A stretch of 64,000 nucleotides of DNA from Simmondsia chinensis (GCA_018398585.1 JAGTTD010000019.1:3385702-3449701); one strand, 5' to 3'. Numbered from the stretch's first letter, positions 44,944-56,364 are shown. The notes: generated from the sequence alone by a model not told the origin. Numbers and translations are program-made.

Positions 44944-47900
44944 ATGCATGGCTTCATCGGCGCACTGAGTGAAGAAATGTCGATGTTGAATACTCTTTGT
45001 AGTCGGCCTCAGGATTGGGGTTTTATCATCCGATCTTCAACTTATAGTAGTACTACACTTAGGGTAAGCAGAGCCATATGTAATCAGCGCAAGCAGAGAG
45101 TGGTAAGTACAGATTCTTGGTCTGCGCAAAGGAAATCGAATCGAATTGGAAAGTTCGTGAAGTGCAATTCGGTAGGGCGAAACTCAGAGTCTCGAATTTC
45201 GGATGCGAAAGCAGTGTATCGAGGCGTGTATGGTCCTTGGAGTATTGAATCTTCTGATGTTCAAGAGGTAAGTAATTAATGTAAGATTAATTCTTCGCTT
45301 GTGATGGAGATTATAACACCGAGTCAAACGCCAGACATAACCGCCTGGGTTGCTTGGGCCCCCAACCCGAATTTTAGATGTCATGTTTTTGAAGTTTCCA
45401 TTGTTAATATTAATAAGTTTTATGGTTAAAATTTATTAATTTGTTGTATTAGTGTTATGTTGCTATGAGAAATTTTATTATATATGAAGATTTGAAACGT
45501 TCGCCTAGGGCCCCGAAATGTTAAGACCAACCCTGCACTGAATTAAATAAAGTATAAGCAATTTGATCGTACCATTTGCATTAATGGTTGTTGATTTATT
45601 TGTTATATAACTGACGATTAAGCCTGAGATACACTTCTCTTACCCACAAAGATCGGGAAAGAGAAGAGATGAGAAAGTTCACTTCCATTGATTTATGATT
45701 AAGAGGAAATGAATCAATCGACATTGTGGAGAGAGGATGGCCCCTTATATAGTCTAATATATGGACCTACCCATCACAATAGGCTCAACACAGAATTAGA
45801 TATACGCTTATTTTATATGATAATGGACTAGACTTTCGTCATTATCTTCTCAGGCTAACCCAATTGATTAAGTCCAAAATTCTAACAATTAAAGCACCAA
45901 ATTCGGATAGTAAAATTGCTTTTTTCTAATTAGTTATATAATTGTATTGTTATTTACTGAATTGTGTGTTAATTGTTAGTATAAAAGCAAGCTTTTGAGT
46001 TGTTTTTTGACATGCTATACTAGTTCTATTGATCGTGTGCTCACAAGTCGGAGTTCTAAGATCACCGCACTTACTATTAATATACTTTTAGCACAGGTTA
46101 TAATGCGAGCTTACGAATTATTCATCCTTTTAAGTGCAATGAAGACTCACACGAGAGAACATGTTAGAGTATAAAGCTATACATTTTCAACTAAAAGCTC
46201 AAGCTAGGATAGTTGTTTACTTAATAGATTCATTGGTATTGTCGGGTATGGTTGAATTGTGATTAGAAAAAGTGATTTTCAATAGCACTTTAAGCTTAAT
46301 ATCAAAGTAATTCCCGGAGAAGTTACAATCTTAATACGGAGTTGACACATATGAGATCCACATATAAGCACCAGTGGGGTTTCATTCTAAAGCATAAGGT
46401 GGAGTAATCTACTAGTTTTATATATTGATCTCATATCTCTCATAACTCCAATATGAGATTCAACTAAACTCACATGTGGAGTCCTTAAGACTTTAAGTTG
46501 AATGGATATTCACATGACAAGGGATGTTAGATTATTAAAGATTCAGGGGGATTCACTTAACAACTTCAACTTCCAGGTTAGTTGGTTTCTTGATACATAG
46601 TTTCTAACTTATTTATGTGCGAATGTGATGTTAGACCACCATTTACGGTGCTGGTTCATGTACCAATTTTGATAGTATTGCACAGAGTTGCATGAAGCTG
46701 GAGCGGGAGCGGGAGCAGAAGCGAGAATAAGGGGGCCGACAGTCATGGAAGTTTTTGAGTTTGGAGCGTGGAGCATTTATGTTCCTATATGTTCGGCATA
46801 TAAGAAAATTAATGAAATATCATCAATTGAGTCATTAATGCATGAATATCGAACAAAGTTAATTTTGAGAAATAATAAAGAAAACTAAGTACTCCAATGA
46901 ATAAAATTAAGAAAATTGACTTCAACATGTTCACACAATTCAATCATTCTATAAATTGAATGATATAATTAGCCAATAAATCATCTAATAATTATATTCT
47001 TATCAAGCTGATTCCATTATTATTTGAATCGTGTTTCCATCGAGCTTGATATGCATTGGAAACGCGAATCTGACTTTAAAACAATGAATCATATTTATAA
47101 GCATTTAGGATTTTCTTTCAATTCGATACTTCGGTCCTTCCACTTTCGAAACCCAGGCTTAAGAACTGACTGAATTTGACAGGTAATATTATACAGGACA
47201 GGACTTGTAACAGCCGCTGCATCTTTCATAATGGCTGCCTCCGCTGTGTTTATACCTGGTGAATCTTCGTTAGCAGAGACCATTAAGCAAAATATCGATT
47301 TCTTTTATATGCTGGGAGCTGGTGGATTGGGTCTGTCTCTGCTTTTGATTCACATCTACGTCAGTGAAATAAAGCTTACTCTCCAAGCATTATGGGCACT
47401 TGGTGTTGTTGGATCTTTGGCAACGTACATGAATCTCGCACGACCAGCTGGTGAGAGCATGGTGCAGTATGTTGCTGATAACCCGTCTGCGGTCTGGTTC
47501 GTGGGTCCTGTCTTTGCTGCTCTGACTGGTCTAGTTTTCAAAGAAGGTAATTTTTACCATTATATTTTTTTGAACTTTTTTAGCTTTTTTCAGTAGAATA
47601 ATTTTGTTGCTTTCACTTGGGTATTTTATGAGAAGATGGATTGTTATGTTCTTAAAAATTTATTGTTTTTAATACCAATGCATATACCTTTTTAAGAAAA
47701 GAAGAGTTTATATCATTAATCATACATATACATGTATGTTTTCAACGTATATGTATATATAAAAATATGCTTAATAAATAAACAACAATTTATCAAAAAT
47801 TCTACATGGCACAAAAAGATGGCCACAAAAATGCCACGAATTGGGCAGGTCAGCAGACAGGGCTGCAGGCCGGGCATGTTGGGCACTTACGGAGAAATTG

Positions 47901-50900
47901 GTTGTTAACGACCAACTTCCCTCCTTGCCCGTTGACCTGCCCAATTCGTGGCATCCCCTTTTCATGCCATATAGCAAATGCTCATAATTTATATGTATCA
48001 CGAAGGCCGTCACCAAAGCAAAATTTCGTAAAGACCAACTGCCTTTTCCATCATGTTTTTGCAACTCTGACTTAGTTTTCAGAGAAGGCGTGTTTACCAT
48101 TATATGCCACGCAAAGTTATTTTTATTTTTCACTCTATGGATCTATCCAGCAACAACAAACCCAGTGCCTCGAGGGCTCCCGCATATGTAGGGTCTGGGG
48201 GGTGGGATGTACGCAGCCTTACCTCTTTAGAGTGCTACCCTAAAAAGAGGCTGTGTCTGAGGACCCCCAACCTGGAAAGCATAAAAACAATAGTGCATGG
48301 ATAGAAAGCATAAACCGTAGAGCATGAAGCAGCGATAGTAATAAAGCAACCTAGCATTAGAGCAACAAGCACTCAACACACAACCATAGCAAATAAAGTC
48401 ACACTGGTATACAGATAAGTCTATGGGTGCTAGAACCGTCTTGGTTGCGCTCCTCTCTCCTAAACCGCAATACCAGCTACACCTATACTAGCCCTCCATT
48501 CTGCTCTATCTAGGGCCTTCTCTTCGTTCTATGGGTCTATCCCAATTCTCAAATATGATAACCTTGCCAATATGGCTCGTAACTTTGCATAGCTGAACCT
48601 TCTCCCCTCCACTTTTAGAAAATCTCCACCAAATCGGATATTTCTGGGTGGAGCATTGCTGTCCTTATGCGTATGTGCCAATTTGACACTTACAAAATTG
48701 TGCTCAGTCGTCCGAAATGTTGTTCTTTTTTCTTTTTTTTTTTCTTTTTTTTTTCCTCCAAAAGGTACCTCAATCTGCCCAGTTTGATACTCTATTGATT
48801 GACTAAGGCGTGTCAGAAAAGGAACCCCGAACACCAATTCCACCTCAGCTTTAATGTCTTGATTGCGACACTTTTAAGCGTCTTTGCATCTCACTTGGCG
48901 TTTTGATGCCTCAGTTGGGCATCCTGTTAATCTCTCTCACTCTTGTAAATTATCGAAGGATAGTGATCTATGTAAATCGGCTTACTAGGGGAGAGAAACT
49001 GGCCTACTAGAATCCTCAAAATATAAGTTGAATTATGCTAGCGCTCTCAAGCGATGAGGTATTCTAATACACACCCACATGCACACGCATACGCATCATG
49101 ACTAAGCCAAATGGCCGCTGAACACTTATATTGGCCCAAACATTGTACATGGTGTCGGTATTGATATCCAAAAGGATATTAGACTTAAATCTACTGACAA
49201 CCGCCTTACTAGGATAATGGTGTCATATCATCACCTTACATAATATCATCAGAAGATATTTCTCAGAGGATCCTATGCCTTCCATTATGGTGGCCGCTTT
49301 AACTTTTATTTGTAAAAGCATCGTATTCTTTCATAAAGCTATTGAAAGTCAATTCTTTAATAGCACTATAGGACCATGGAATCAGATTACAGTTCGTCAC
49401 AGTTACGAGGCATAGTGTACTTTATGTAATTTGTCGTAGGAATCGCGCAACGTAGTAGCTAGCTCAAATATCCGTCACATCATGTAAGAACTGCTAAATA
49501 TCCGTTACATCGTGTAATAAACTTTATCTGATTCCATGTAACGTGGTTTCCAAGACCCAAAAAACGTGTTCTCTTTGGACTAACTGTTGGTATTCGCCAA
49601 GCAGGTTTATGCTATGGGAAACTAGAAGCTGTTGCCCTCACATTTGTGATACCTACAATTCTTCTAGGCCATCTGGTAATTTTCTTGCAGATGTGGTCAA
49701 TAATCTAGGAAAGCTTCTTCATAATTTATGTAATACTGGCTTGAACATTAGTGTGTCAGAATATCAAGAATTCATTACAACAAGAAACATTGTGATGTTC
49801 ATTTTAGTTCCATCAGTTAACATTTATGTTGCTTGACATAATTGTAGCATTAAAATGTCCACCTGTTAATTGAGTTGTATTGTCTGGAATCTTGATGAAT
49901 TAAACGAAGTTCTGAAATAATAGCTCTAAAGTAGCTTGCTGCTATCTTCATTAGACTCTCTTGTCTCCCTACAATCTTCATGACATTAAACAGAGGGAAT
50001 CGGTCGCTTAGGTACCCTAAAGTTTGAGCACTTATTATTTGGTTAGTCTAACATTTCAACATCTATAGCAAGGTACCCTAAAGTTTAATAATTTTCATTT
50101 AGGTACTTTCCGTTTGAGTCTGGTGAATTTTGTCAAGATCTTGCATATTTTCTTATGAAGAATGTTGACGTGGTACATGATCCGCCAATAAATGTGCCAC
50201 ATCAACATTTTTGACAAAAATTTTCTTCAAAGTTGGATAAGTATTCTTAGTATTGAGGCGACAAGTACTTATATATTATCGGTATATTGATGGAGTCATA
50301 TTCCATGCCAGCATCTTACATCAATTTTGGCCTGAGAAATCATTTTCAATATTAGTACTTTTAACAAAAGTTATCAGATTCTAGTATGAGATATCTAGGT
50401 GATAAAATTTTTAAAACTCAAGGTACCTCATTGTATATACAATATTATGGTACTGTTGGTATTTAGGCGATAAAAGATTAAATCTTGGGATACCTCTTGT
50501 ATCAACTATCATAGTTGCATTGATTAACGTTTCATATGGGATTTGATTATGTGTTTATGTATATACATAACAGACGGGCATATTTGATGATGGAGTGAAA
50601 CTGAGCATACTGGCTGTTTGGATGGCCCTCTTTGTAATATTTGCTGGAAGGAAGTTCACCCAGCCCATTAAGGTACTTGATTATGCCAATTCAGTATCGT
50701 TTTCTATTTTCAGTTCAGTCAAAATAAGGTTTCAGATTGACTTTCTTATTTTTAGTTTCTGGTTTTTTGTTTTGGTCCGAGCATTTTAAATACTGAAAAC
50801 ATGTCACAAAAAAAAAAGGTTCTTTTTACAAAAAATCACCTTCAAAAGTAGTTTTTACTTAACTATCATGACGTTTCAATTTTTTAAAAAACTGCGTTCA

Positions 50901-51574
50901 AAAGGTTAAATATTTTCAATGAACCACCTACATTAGTGCGGTTAGTGTCTCCTTTGGATTATACATGTGCTTATGCTTAGATGATAAATAAAATCAGGAA
51001 AAACTTAAGACCTGTCAATTTTAGCTCAGTTGGTAAAACATTGTACTATCAAGTAGCTTTATATGCAAGTTTGAATCCCTATATTCACAAGCATGTAGTG
51101 AGATCTAGACCTACATAGACCACTCAAGTATATTACTTTACTAAGTGAGCTAACACCAATACCTGTGCTTTTTTGTGCAAGAAAATGTAAAAGTTACATG
51201 CGTTGGCCAACCGAAAACTAATGTCGTTAACATAGGCAGTGATTGAATAAATTGAAACTTTTAAAGGTGGTTTCCTGAAAAATCGAAAAGTTATGGTAGT
51301 TAAGTGAAAAATAACTACTTTTGAAGATAGTTTTTTTAAATTTTTTGAAGAACCGATTTTTAATTTCTCAAAAATCAAAATCAAGCCCTAAAATTTCATG
51401 GCTGATATAGTTAAAACATTCTTGTTTTCCTTCAAATTCTAATGAATTGTTGTTATAATAATGAAGGATGACATTGGAGACAAATCTGTATTCATGTTCA
51501 ATGCTCTTTCAGAGGAGGAAAAGAAGGCCTTACTTACAAAGCTTGAGCAGCAGAAGTTCCAGTCTGAACCTTAA
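44944..51574 (+). CDS. Plastid DUF2301 integral membrane protein
   Basis: Five exons: 44944-45267, 47183-47546, 49605-49675, 50574-50672 and 51467-51574, 321 residues, all phases consistent. Exon 1 encodes a Ser/Arg-rich, acid-poor stretch (RSSTYSSTTLRVSRAICNQR) that looks like a chloroplast transit peptide. Exon 2 carries the DUF2301 core with membrane segments (FFYMLGAGGLGLSLLLIHIY; LWALGVVGSLATYMNLA; VWFVGPVFAALTGLVFKEG). Exon 3 continues CYGKLEAVALTFVIPTILLG, exon 4 LAVWMALFVIFAGRKFTQPI, exon 5 a charged tail with LSEEEKKALLTKLEQQ. The family is shared with cyanobacteria; its function is unknown. Five or six membrane helices are likely, in thylakoid or inner envelope. Introns contain a TRIM LTR fragment, a hairpin MITE, an RTE LINE fragment and a long-TIR element; another RTE tail sits just past the stop codon. 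A (CCG)n tract lies just before the start. Confidence 0.88.
46320..46490 (-). repeat. TRIM LTR fragment in DUF2301 intron 1
   Basis: Contains cggagttgacacatatgaga, aaggtggagtaatctacta and aactcacatgtggagtcc, in the order of the minus-strand TRIM LTR at 21398-21600. Ends are not resolved. Confidence 0.65.
47802..47974. mobile_element. Foldback MITE-like hairpin in DUF2301 intron 2
   Basis: A perfect 22-bp inverted pair (47831-47852 and 47933-47954; core ccacgaattgggcaggtc) is framed by an outer weaker pair (ctacatggca / tgccatatag). At the centre lies a near-palindrome ttggttgttaacgaccaa. The whole 173 bp can form one long imperfect stem. No coding capacity. Confidence 0.68.
48149..48527 (-). 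mobile_element. 5'-truncated RTE LINE, 379 bp, with 15-bp target-site duplication
   Basis: Flanks TCTATGGATCTATCC (48134-48148) and TCTATGGGTCTATCC (48528-48542) differ at one base. On the minus strand the insert opens with the end of the RTE coding region (EEKALDRAEWRASIGVAGIA, stop), continues through the 3' UTR and ends in the body shared with the 5S SINEs and a TTTGTTGTTG tail. It lies in DUF2301 intron 2. Confidence 0.87.
50818..51354. mobile_element. Long-TIR element with internal tRNA-like segment in DUF2301 intron 4
   Basis: The ends GGTTC and GAACC open inverted repeats of about 110 bp (ccttcaaaagtagttttta at the left; aactacttttgaagatag at the right). The centre holds a clear tRNA-like stretch: box A TAGCTCAGTTGG (about 51024-51035) and box B-like AAGTTTGAATCCC (about 51068-51080). 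It aligns with 37208-37755 over its length. Mutator-like origin is likely from the long TIRs; the target duplication was not resolved. Confidence 0.7.
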
Positions 51575-51604
51575 ATACTAATAGCATGTAAAATACGGAT
51601 AGAG

Positions 51605-51730
51605 TCGGACACAGCTTCTCTTTAGGGCAGTACCTAAAGGGGCACCCCCCCCCCCCCCCCCCCCCCCCCCCCGCGGCCTCCCACCCCGCTTGGCGGAAGC
51701 CCTTGAGGCATTGGGTTTTTTGTTGTTGTT
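51605..51730 (+). mobile_element. RTE/5S-SINE tail inserted in the DUF2301 3' UTR, with 28-C run
   Basis: Flanked by an 18-bp duplication with one mismatch (tgtaaaatacggatagag at 51587-51604, tgtaaaatacggctagag at 51731-51748). The insert has acagcttctctttagggcag, a run of 28 C (51645-51672), cggaagcccttgaggcattg and a TTGTTGTT tail. The duplicated target begins 13 bp after the stop codon. The C run replaces the usual ccacccctcccagaccc part. Confidence 0.82.
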
Positions 51731-51748
51731 TGTAAAATACGGCTAGAG

Positions 51749-52950
51749 GATTAAATATGTTCGTGTATTGTTCGGCTCCGTATATAAAAAGTTCGTTTAG
51801 TTATAAAAAAAATTATATATTTATGTTCATAACAACTCCTTCTAACGGATAGTGGAAAAGAATGTAATTTTATCAATTTTGACTTCTATTTGATGGTGTT
51901 ATTTGTAATAGTGGTAATAAGAATTATGATATATAGTAAAAAGTAATATATAAGTCCATAATTTGAGTGGTGGAGTGATAAATTTTGCAAAATATAGAAT
52001 ATAGACACCTAATTTAAGTATAAATATGACTACTTCTAATTATCTTTTTTTTTTTATTGAGAAAAATGTGAACATATGTTATAAAATGTGTATTATATGC
52101 CTAACAACCCAAAGAGGCGTGTTTTACCATAATAGTTATAACCATATGTAAATGTTCTTTTCATACCAAAAAATATGAATACATGTTTAATATGTTAATT
52201 ATATGCGTATTTTAGTGTGCTTTTGAGTATACTTTCAATTTAATCCACTTGTTATTATAAGCGTTCTGATATTGCTCATATGAGTTTTTTTGGGCCAGAT
52301 TCAAAGATTGTGAGTAAGTGGAAATCATATGTCAAAAAGGTTTAAGATTAAATTGATGATACCGTTAGCCTTCATTAGTTTTTGCTAACACGATATTTAA
52401 AAGAATATAATTTTAGAATATATAAATTATTTTTCTAAATGTTTACAAATTTCTTAGATATTTCAAATATTTTTAAGAATTTAAAATTTTAATATTATTT
52501 TAAATGTCAATTCTAATTATTTTAATTATTTACTTTTTTTCAGCATTTTACGTAAGCAAAAGCTAATGGATGCTAATGGCGTTATATTAAAGTGTAATAT
52601 TGAAAATTTTTGAAAATTTTAGGCTCGAGATTGAAAAATTAAAAATTTTAGGTAATTTTTTAAAACCGCAGTTAAATATAAGTGGTTTTCAATTAAAAAA
52701 AAAAAAAAACTATATTTTATAAAATGTTAATTTTAGCTTAATTTGAATTACAAAGATCGATCCTCTTTTAGTCAAATAGTGGACATAAATTAAACTTTCC
52801 CAGATTGTAAGTACCTTGGAACTCCCCGTTTAAGGTGATTGAATGAAGGCGGGAGTTTTGTCGGGCAACCTTTGGGCCAGATTGCTATTCATGTTTAGAT
52901 TGCCATTACCCACGTGCATCTCTTTTCCCTACCCTTCCCCAACCTATTGC
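51749..52950. other. Gene-free AT-rich stretch
   Basis: Stops in all frames and no repeat recognised, apart from short T and A runs. Confidence 0.4.
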
Positions 52951-52959
52951 TCAACTACC

Positions 52960-53727
52960 AATCTAGGAAGCTCGAGTAACCAACACGTTTCTCTCCCCCT
53001 TTGTGGGTCGAGAATGGTATAACCGAAACAAGTCGGCCTAATGTTCAGACATCATCTCATGAGAACGAAGCCCGGGACACCGTAAGTGATAATGACTCAG
53101 GGTCCTCTGAGCCGGAGTTTCCGCCAGGCTTTGAGCTCCCTGCCTTGACAAGACCTTCACGCATGGAGGAGAGTATGCCAAAGAAATTTTTGGGTGCTCG
53201 CGCCTTTTATGGAGGGGTCCAGCGTAGTTGGGCAGAGAAGAGAAAAAGTGTTGTCGTGACGTCAGGTGCAACGAAAAGGGGTAAGGAAAGCGTTGAAGCA
53301 AAGGATGAAAGAACAAGCCAAGCGGGAGCTTCAAGATTTCCTGAAGAACATGCCGCCCGAGAATAGCACTAAGAGATCTGTGAAAGCCTCAGCCAAACAA
53401 AAAAAAGAGGAATTTGATGAAAAGGGGGGACAGCGTTAAAGATGCCGCTAAGATCCTTGCCGCGGAGCGCACGTTGGAGATGGGGAAAAGACTAGGGCTG
53501 AATTTTAATGGTTATGATCCGCTTACGCTAAGTGCCTTACTTCGATAGATTTTTGGCTTGGATGTCCTATTTTCCTATCTTTTGGTTTGTCTTGTGTCGG
53601 TGTCTTCCCTAGTGGTATTTGAGGCTCATTGCGTTTTGCCTGTGTTCTTTTACGGATTGACTCAGGGCTCGCTTGTTCGAGTTGTCTACTTTGTACCGTA
53701 ATTCTGTCGCTAATTATCCAAAAAAAA
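52960..53727 (+). mobile_element. LINE-derived element: ORF1-like C-terminal part joined to a 3' tail
   Basis: An open frame 53001-53366 encodes a hydrophilic stretch (SGSSEPEFPPGFELPALTRP) of the kind seen in plant LINE proteins. After a frameshift, the sequence AAKILAAERTLEMGKRLGLN ends in LSALLR and a stop near 53547. A T/G-rich 3' UTR follows and ends gcttgttcgagttgtctac, gtcgctaattatcc and A7. No reverse transcriptase lies between. The minus-strand sequence near 55930-55800 (EIEKKLGLSFDSDDS) has the same organisation. Confidence 0.55.
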
Positions 53728-53940
53728 GGAGAAGTTATAGTCTATTTAAGCATAACACAATCACATGAGATATTACATAGTATCCTATGTGATATATTTT
53801 TTATGTATGCCATCATAATCCATAAAATTTGAATTAAAATCCTACTTTATATTATATACTTAGCCGTCTATAAGGTCTATAAATTGAATTTAATTCATCG
53901 ATCACAATAAATAATCTTCTGTATTTGCAGATAGTTCTAA

Positions 53941-53985
53941 AAAAAATAAAATAATCAAACCCAGTGCCTCCAAAGGCTCCCACAA
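53941..53985 (-). mobile_element. 45-bp micro-insertion of the RTE/SINE tail with 20-bp target-site duplication
   Basis: Flanks GTATTTGCAGATAGTTCTAA (53921-53940) and GTATTTGCAAATAGTTCTAA (53986-54005) differ at one base. The insert is an A-rich tail plus the last 28 or so bases of the RTE/SINE body (cccagtgcctccaaaggctc). It ends 52 bp before the ATG of the cysteine-rich peptide gene. Confidence 0.82.
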
Positions 53986-54037
53986 GTATTTGCAAATAGT
54001 TCTAACCCTTGTTAATTCATTATTATTGTCTGCAAGA

Positions 54038-55331
54038 ATGGCGAATGTAGCGATTCTAGTGTTGATGTTTGTCCTCTCGCGGAGCACAGGTTTTTCTGAT
54101 ACTAGTCTTTACTATGAAAGCTTCAAATTTGGCAATTATTCTGTATTATTTATATATTACATAACAAAAAAAAAAAAAAAAGAATATATGGAAAACAAGT
54201 TTTAAAAAAATACATATAAAATACAACACGTTTTGCAAAAATAAAACACAGGTATTGATGCGACTACTTATGAAATTGACTTTTTTTTTTTTTTACTAGA
54301 AAAGGCACGAGGCTAAACTATTTGTTACTATCATTCAAAAGAGCCTGCACAACCCGAAAGTGGTCGAGAGTAACCATTCATGTACACGAGCATTTGTGCA
54401 GTGATGTTTAGCTATTTCATGGGCAACATTATTTGCCGATCTATGTACCCAAAAGAACAAACATCATAAGAATTGATATAGTTTTATAATTTTTGATTGG
54501 AAAACAAGTTTTCTTACATAAAATGGTATTATATATAGTCACCTTTGTAATAATATATTGTTATTTCACTATGCTTTTCTATTCTTTCTAAATTTTTTTT
54601 AATGAGGAAAAGTACATAGCAACATTTCCAGTGCCGCTCGGGTTCCCGCCTAAGCAGGTTCGAGAGGTGGATGTACGCAGCCTTTCCTCTCAGAGTGCTA
54701 CTCTGAAGAGAGGCTGTTTTCGAGAACTCCCAGAGGGATGAAGCACGAGGACTTTCCAGGAGGTCACACATCTTGGTACTGCTCTCGCCCAATCACGCTT
54801 AACTTCTGAGTTCTAATGGGATCCGGTGCTTGCGTATTGGAACCCTCTTAGGTTAAAATACATATATATGTTAAAATATGTGTGGTATAGAGATTTTTAT
54901 TTTATTTTTTTCAATATTTAGTGACAAAATCGCAATACAAAACAAACAACTCGTACAGACGAGACTTGATTCTACCAGTACTGTATAATTGAAAATATGT
55001 TATTATACGCGAATTTTACTGACAGAGGTTGTCCTTGATGGGTGCAGCGTATGAAGGGAAGGCAAAGATAAGGGTCGGGCAGGACCCGAAAAAATGTTGT
55101 AAACTCATCCTCGATTTGAGAGAAACATTTGGAGCCTGCATTCCGGGTGGTACGGACCCTAAGTGTGCTCAGTTTTGCAAGGACAAGACTTGTTATAATG
55201 GTGGCTCTTGCCAGCCTATATGCCCAGCCTTCCCCAATATTACTATTGTAAATGCCATTGTTGAGTGTCGAGCTACTTGCATCTTCAAAATGCATAATAA
55301 TAAAACGACTCGATTGATGAGATTTCATTGA
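54038..55331 (+). CDS. Secreted cysteine-rich (defensin-like) peptide, 111 residues
   Basis: Two exons, 54038-54089 and 55048-55331, phase 1 at the junction (AGCACAG/GTTTTT; GGGTGCAG/CGTATG). Exon 1 encodes a signal peptide (MANVAILVLMFVLSRST); cleavage is likely near residue 18. The mature part has ten cysteines at 34, 35, 48, 57, 61, 66, 72, 76, 91 and 95, with an adjacent pair first and a CYNGGSC loop. The pattern is unlike the eight-cysteine lipid-transfer protein motif. I cannot name the family; defensin-like or other small secreted signalling/defence peptide is the best class. The 958-bp intron holds a LINE fragment, a 5S SINE and a LINE tail, and the 5' region has the 45-bp micro-insertion. 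An alternative acceptor at 55025 gives a different frame and is rejected. Confidence 0.75.
54283..54470 (-). mobile_element. 5'-truncated LINE: RNase H tail and poly-A, in the peptide-gene intron
   Basis: On the minus strand it encodes WVHRSANNVAHEIAKHHCTN with the conserved N-x-V-A-H motif of LINE RNase H, then a stop, a short 3' UTR and a long A tail (T15 on the plus strand near 54281). The 5' boundary is uncertain. Confidence 0.75.
54619..54854 (-). mobile_element. 5S-rRNA-headed SINE, copy C, in the peptide-gene intron
   Basis: On the minus strand: head CCTAAGAGGGTTCCAATACG, then GCAAGCACCGGATCCC, box A AAGCGTGATTGGGCGAG, box C AGATGTGTGACCTCCTGG and CCTCGTGCTTCATCCCTC. The body follows (GCGTACATCCACC, TAGGCGGGAACCCG) with a GTTGCTATG end. 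Flanks aaaagtacata / aaaatacata may be a worn duplication. Hairpin arms cagagt / actctg (54691-54696, 54700-54705) differ from other copies but still pair. Confidence 0.85.
54890..54970 (-). mobile_element. Short LINE 3' tail
   Basis: Plus strand: T-rich run, then ttagtgacaaaatcgcaata and aactcgtacagacgag, the reverse of the tail seen at 53670-53727. Lies just upstream of exon 2 of the peptide gene. Confidence 0.5.
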
Positions 55332-55387
55332 TGTTGGATGAAATTCGTGTTTTATGTCATTGTCTTTGCAAGTACATCTGTAAGTTT

Positions 55388-55940
55388 TTTTGCTTGATAA
55401 ATAGCGACAAGGTCGCGATACAAATCAGGCCACTCGACCAAAGCGAGGCCTAGGGCACCCGTCAGGAAACGGTGACCAAAAAGGGCCAACCAAAAAAATC
55501 AGATCAAAAAAGGAATACAAACACGGACATCGCATTTTTTTTTTTTGATAATTATCGGCATAGCCGTAGTACAAATAGGAACTCGACTAAGCGAGCCCTT
55601 AACCACCCCGTAAACGGAAGTGGGTACAAAAAAAGACCAGAACAAACAGGAAACATAACATGCACAAAAACAGGGAAAATAACACAGACAACACATGCTA
55701 GAATACTTTAGAACGGGAGAAAAACAGGGTGTGACTAGACCAAATTGGGAAATAAGAGTAAAACATCAAAACCAGGAAGGATGGGAGATACTCAGAGCAA
55801 AAATATCTAATCCATCAATGAAAATCGCTCGATCATAATAGAATCATCGCTATCAAAGCTCAACCCGAGCTTCTTCTCAATCTCCTATGTACACTTCCCC
55901 GCAAGAAGTTGATCTTGAGAGTCAATAAATTTGAGTTTGA
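55388..55940 (-). mobile_element. Two adjacent LINE-type 3' ends, one with an ORF1-like end
   Basis: Two tails occur in a row on the plus strand: T7 gcttgataaatagcgac at 55388 and T12 gataattatcggcatagcc near 55538, each followed by actcga-type and gcgag words. Behind the second, minus-strand coding-like sequence reads EIEKKLGLSFDSDDS and ends with a stop near 55805, like the element at 52960-53727. Boundaries are approximate. Confidence 0.5.
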
Positions 55941-56364
55941 TTTTTTATTGTTTCACTAGGTTTCTGATAAAGTGGTAAATGACGTTCAATGTGTTTTGCC
56001 TTAGCATGGAATACTAGTTTCTTTGGACCTTCAACCCTGCAAGAATCCTTCTAAGCCAAAGTTGTTGGTGTAAACTCCCAAAAGTACTAGGAATCTGGTA
56101 GCCAAACATTATTGGATCAACACTTGCAATTTGTAAGTAATAGGTATCAAATCGATCTACAGGTTTCGAGGCGTGTTGTCACTTTCCTTAAGACTTATTT
56201 CAGCGTATGAAATAGTCTCGGGGATACAACGATAACCTAATGTTAATAAAGTGAGCGTATGTAAAGGGGGTTAAGGAGATATATATGAGAACGATGTTTT
56301 CAAGAACTATAAAACAAGTTCTTTCAAATCAATTGATTCTTCCATTCTCAGAGACATTAGGGGT

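Noticed and set aside
54529..54792. 87-residue open frame with MGESSTK start
   Set aside because: It is the SINE translated; the frame at 61247-61429 starts with the same residues because it lies in another SINE copy.
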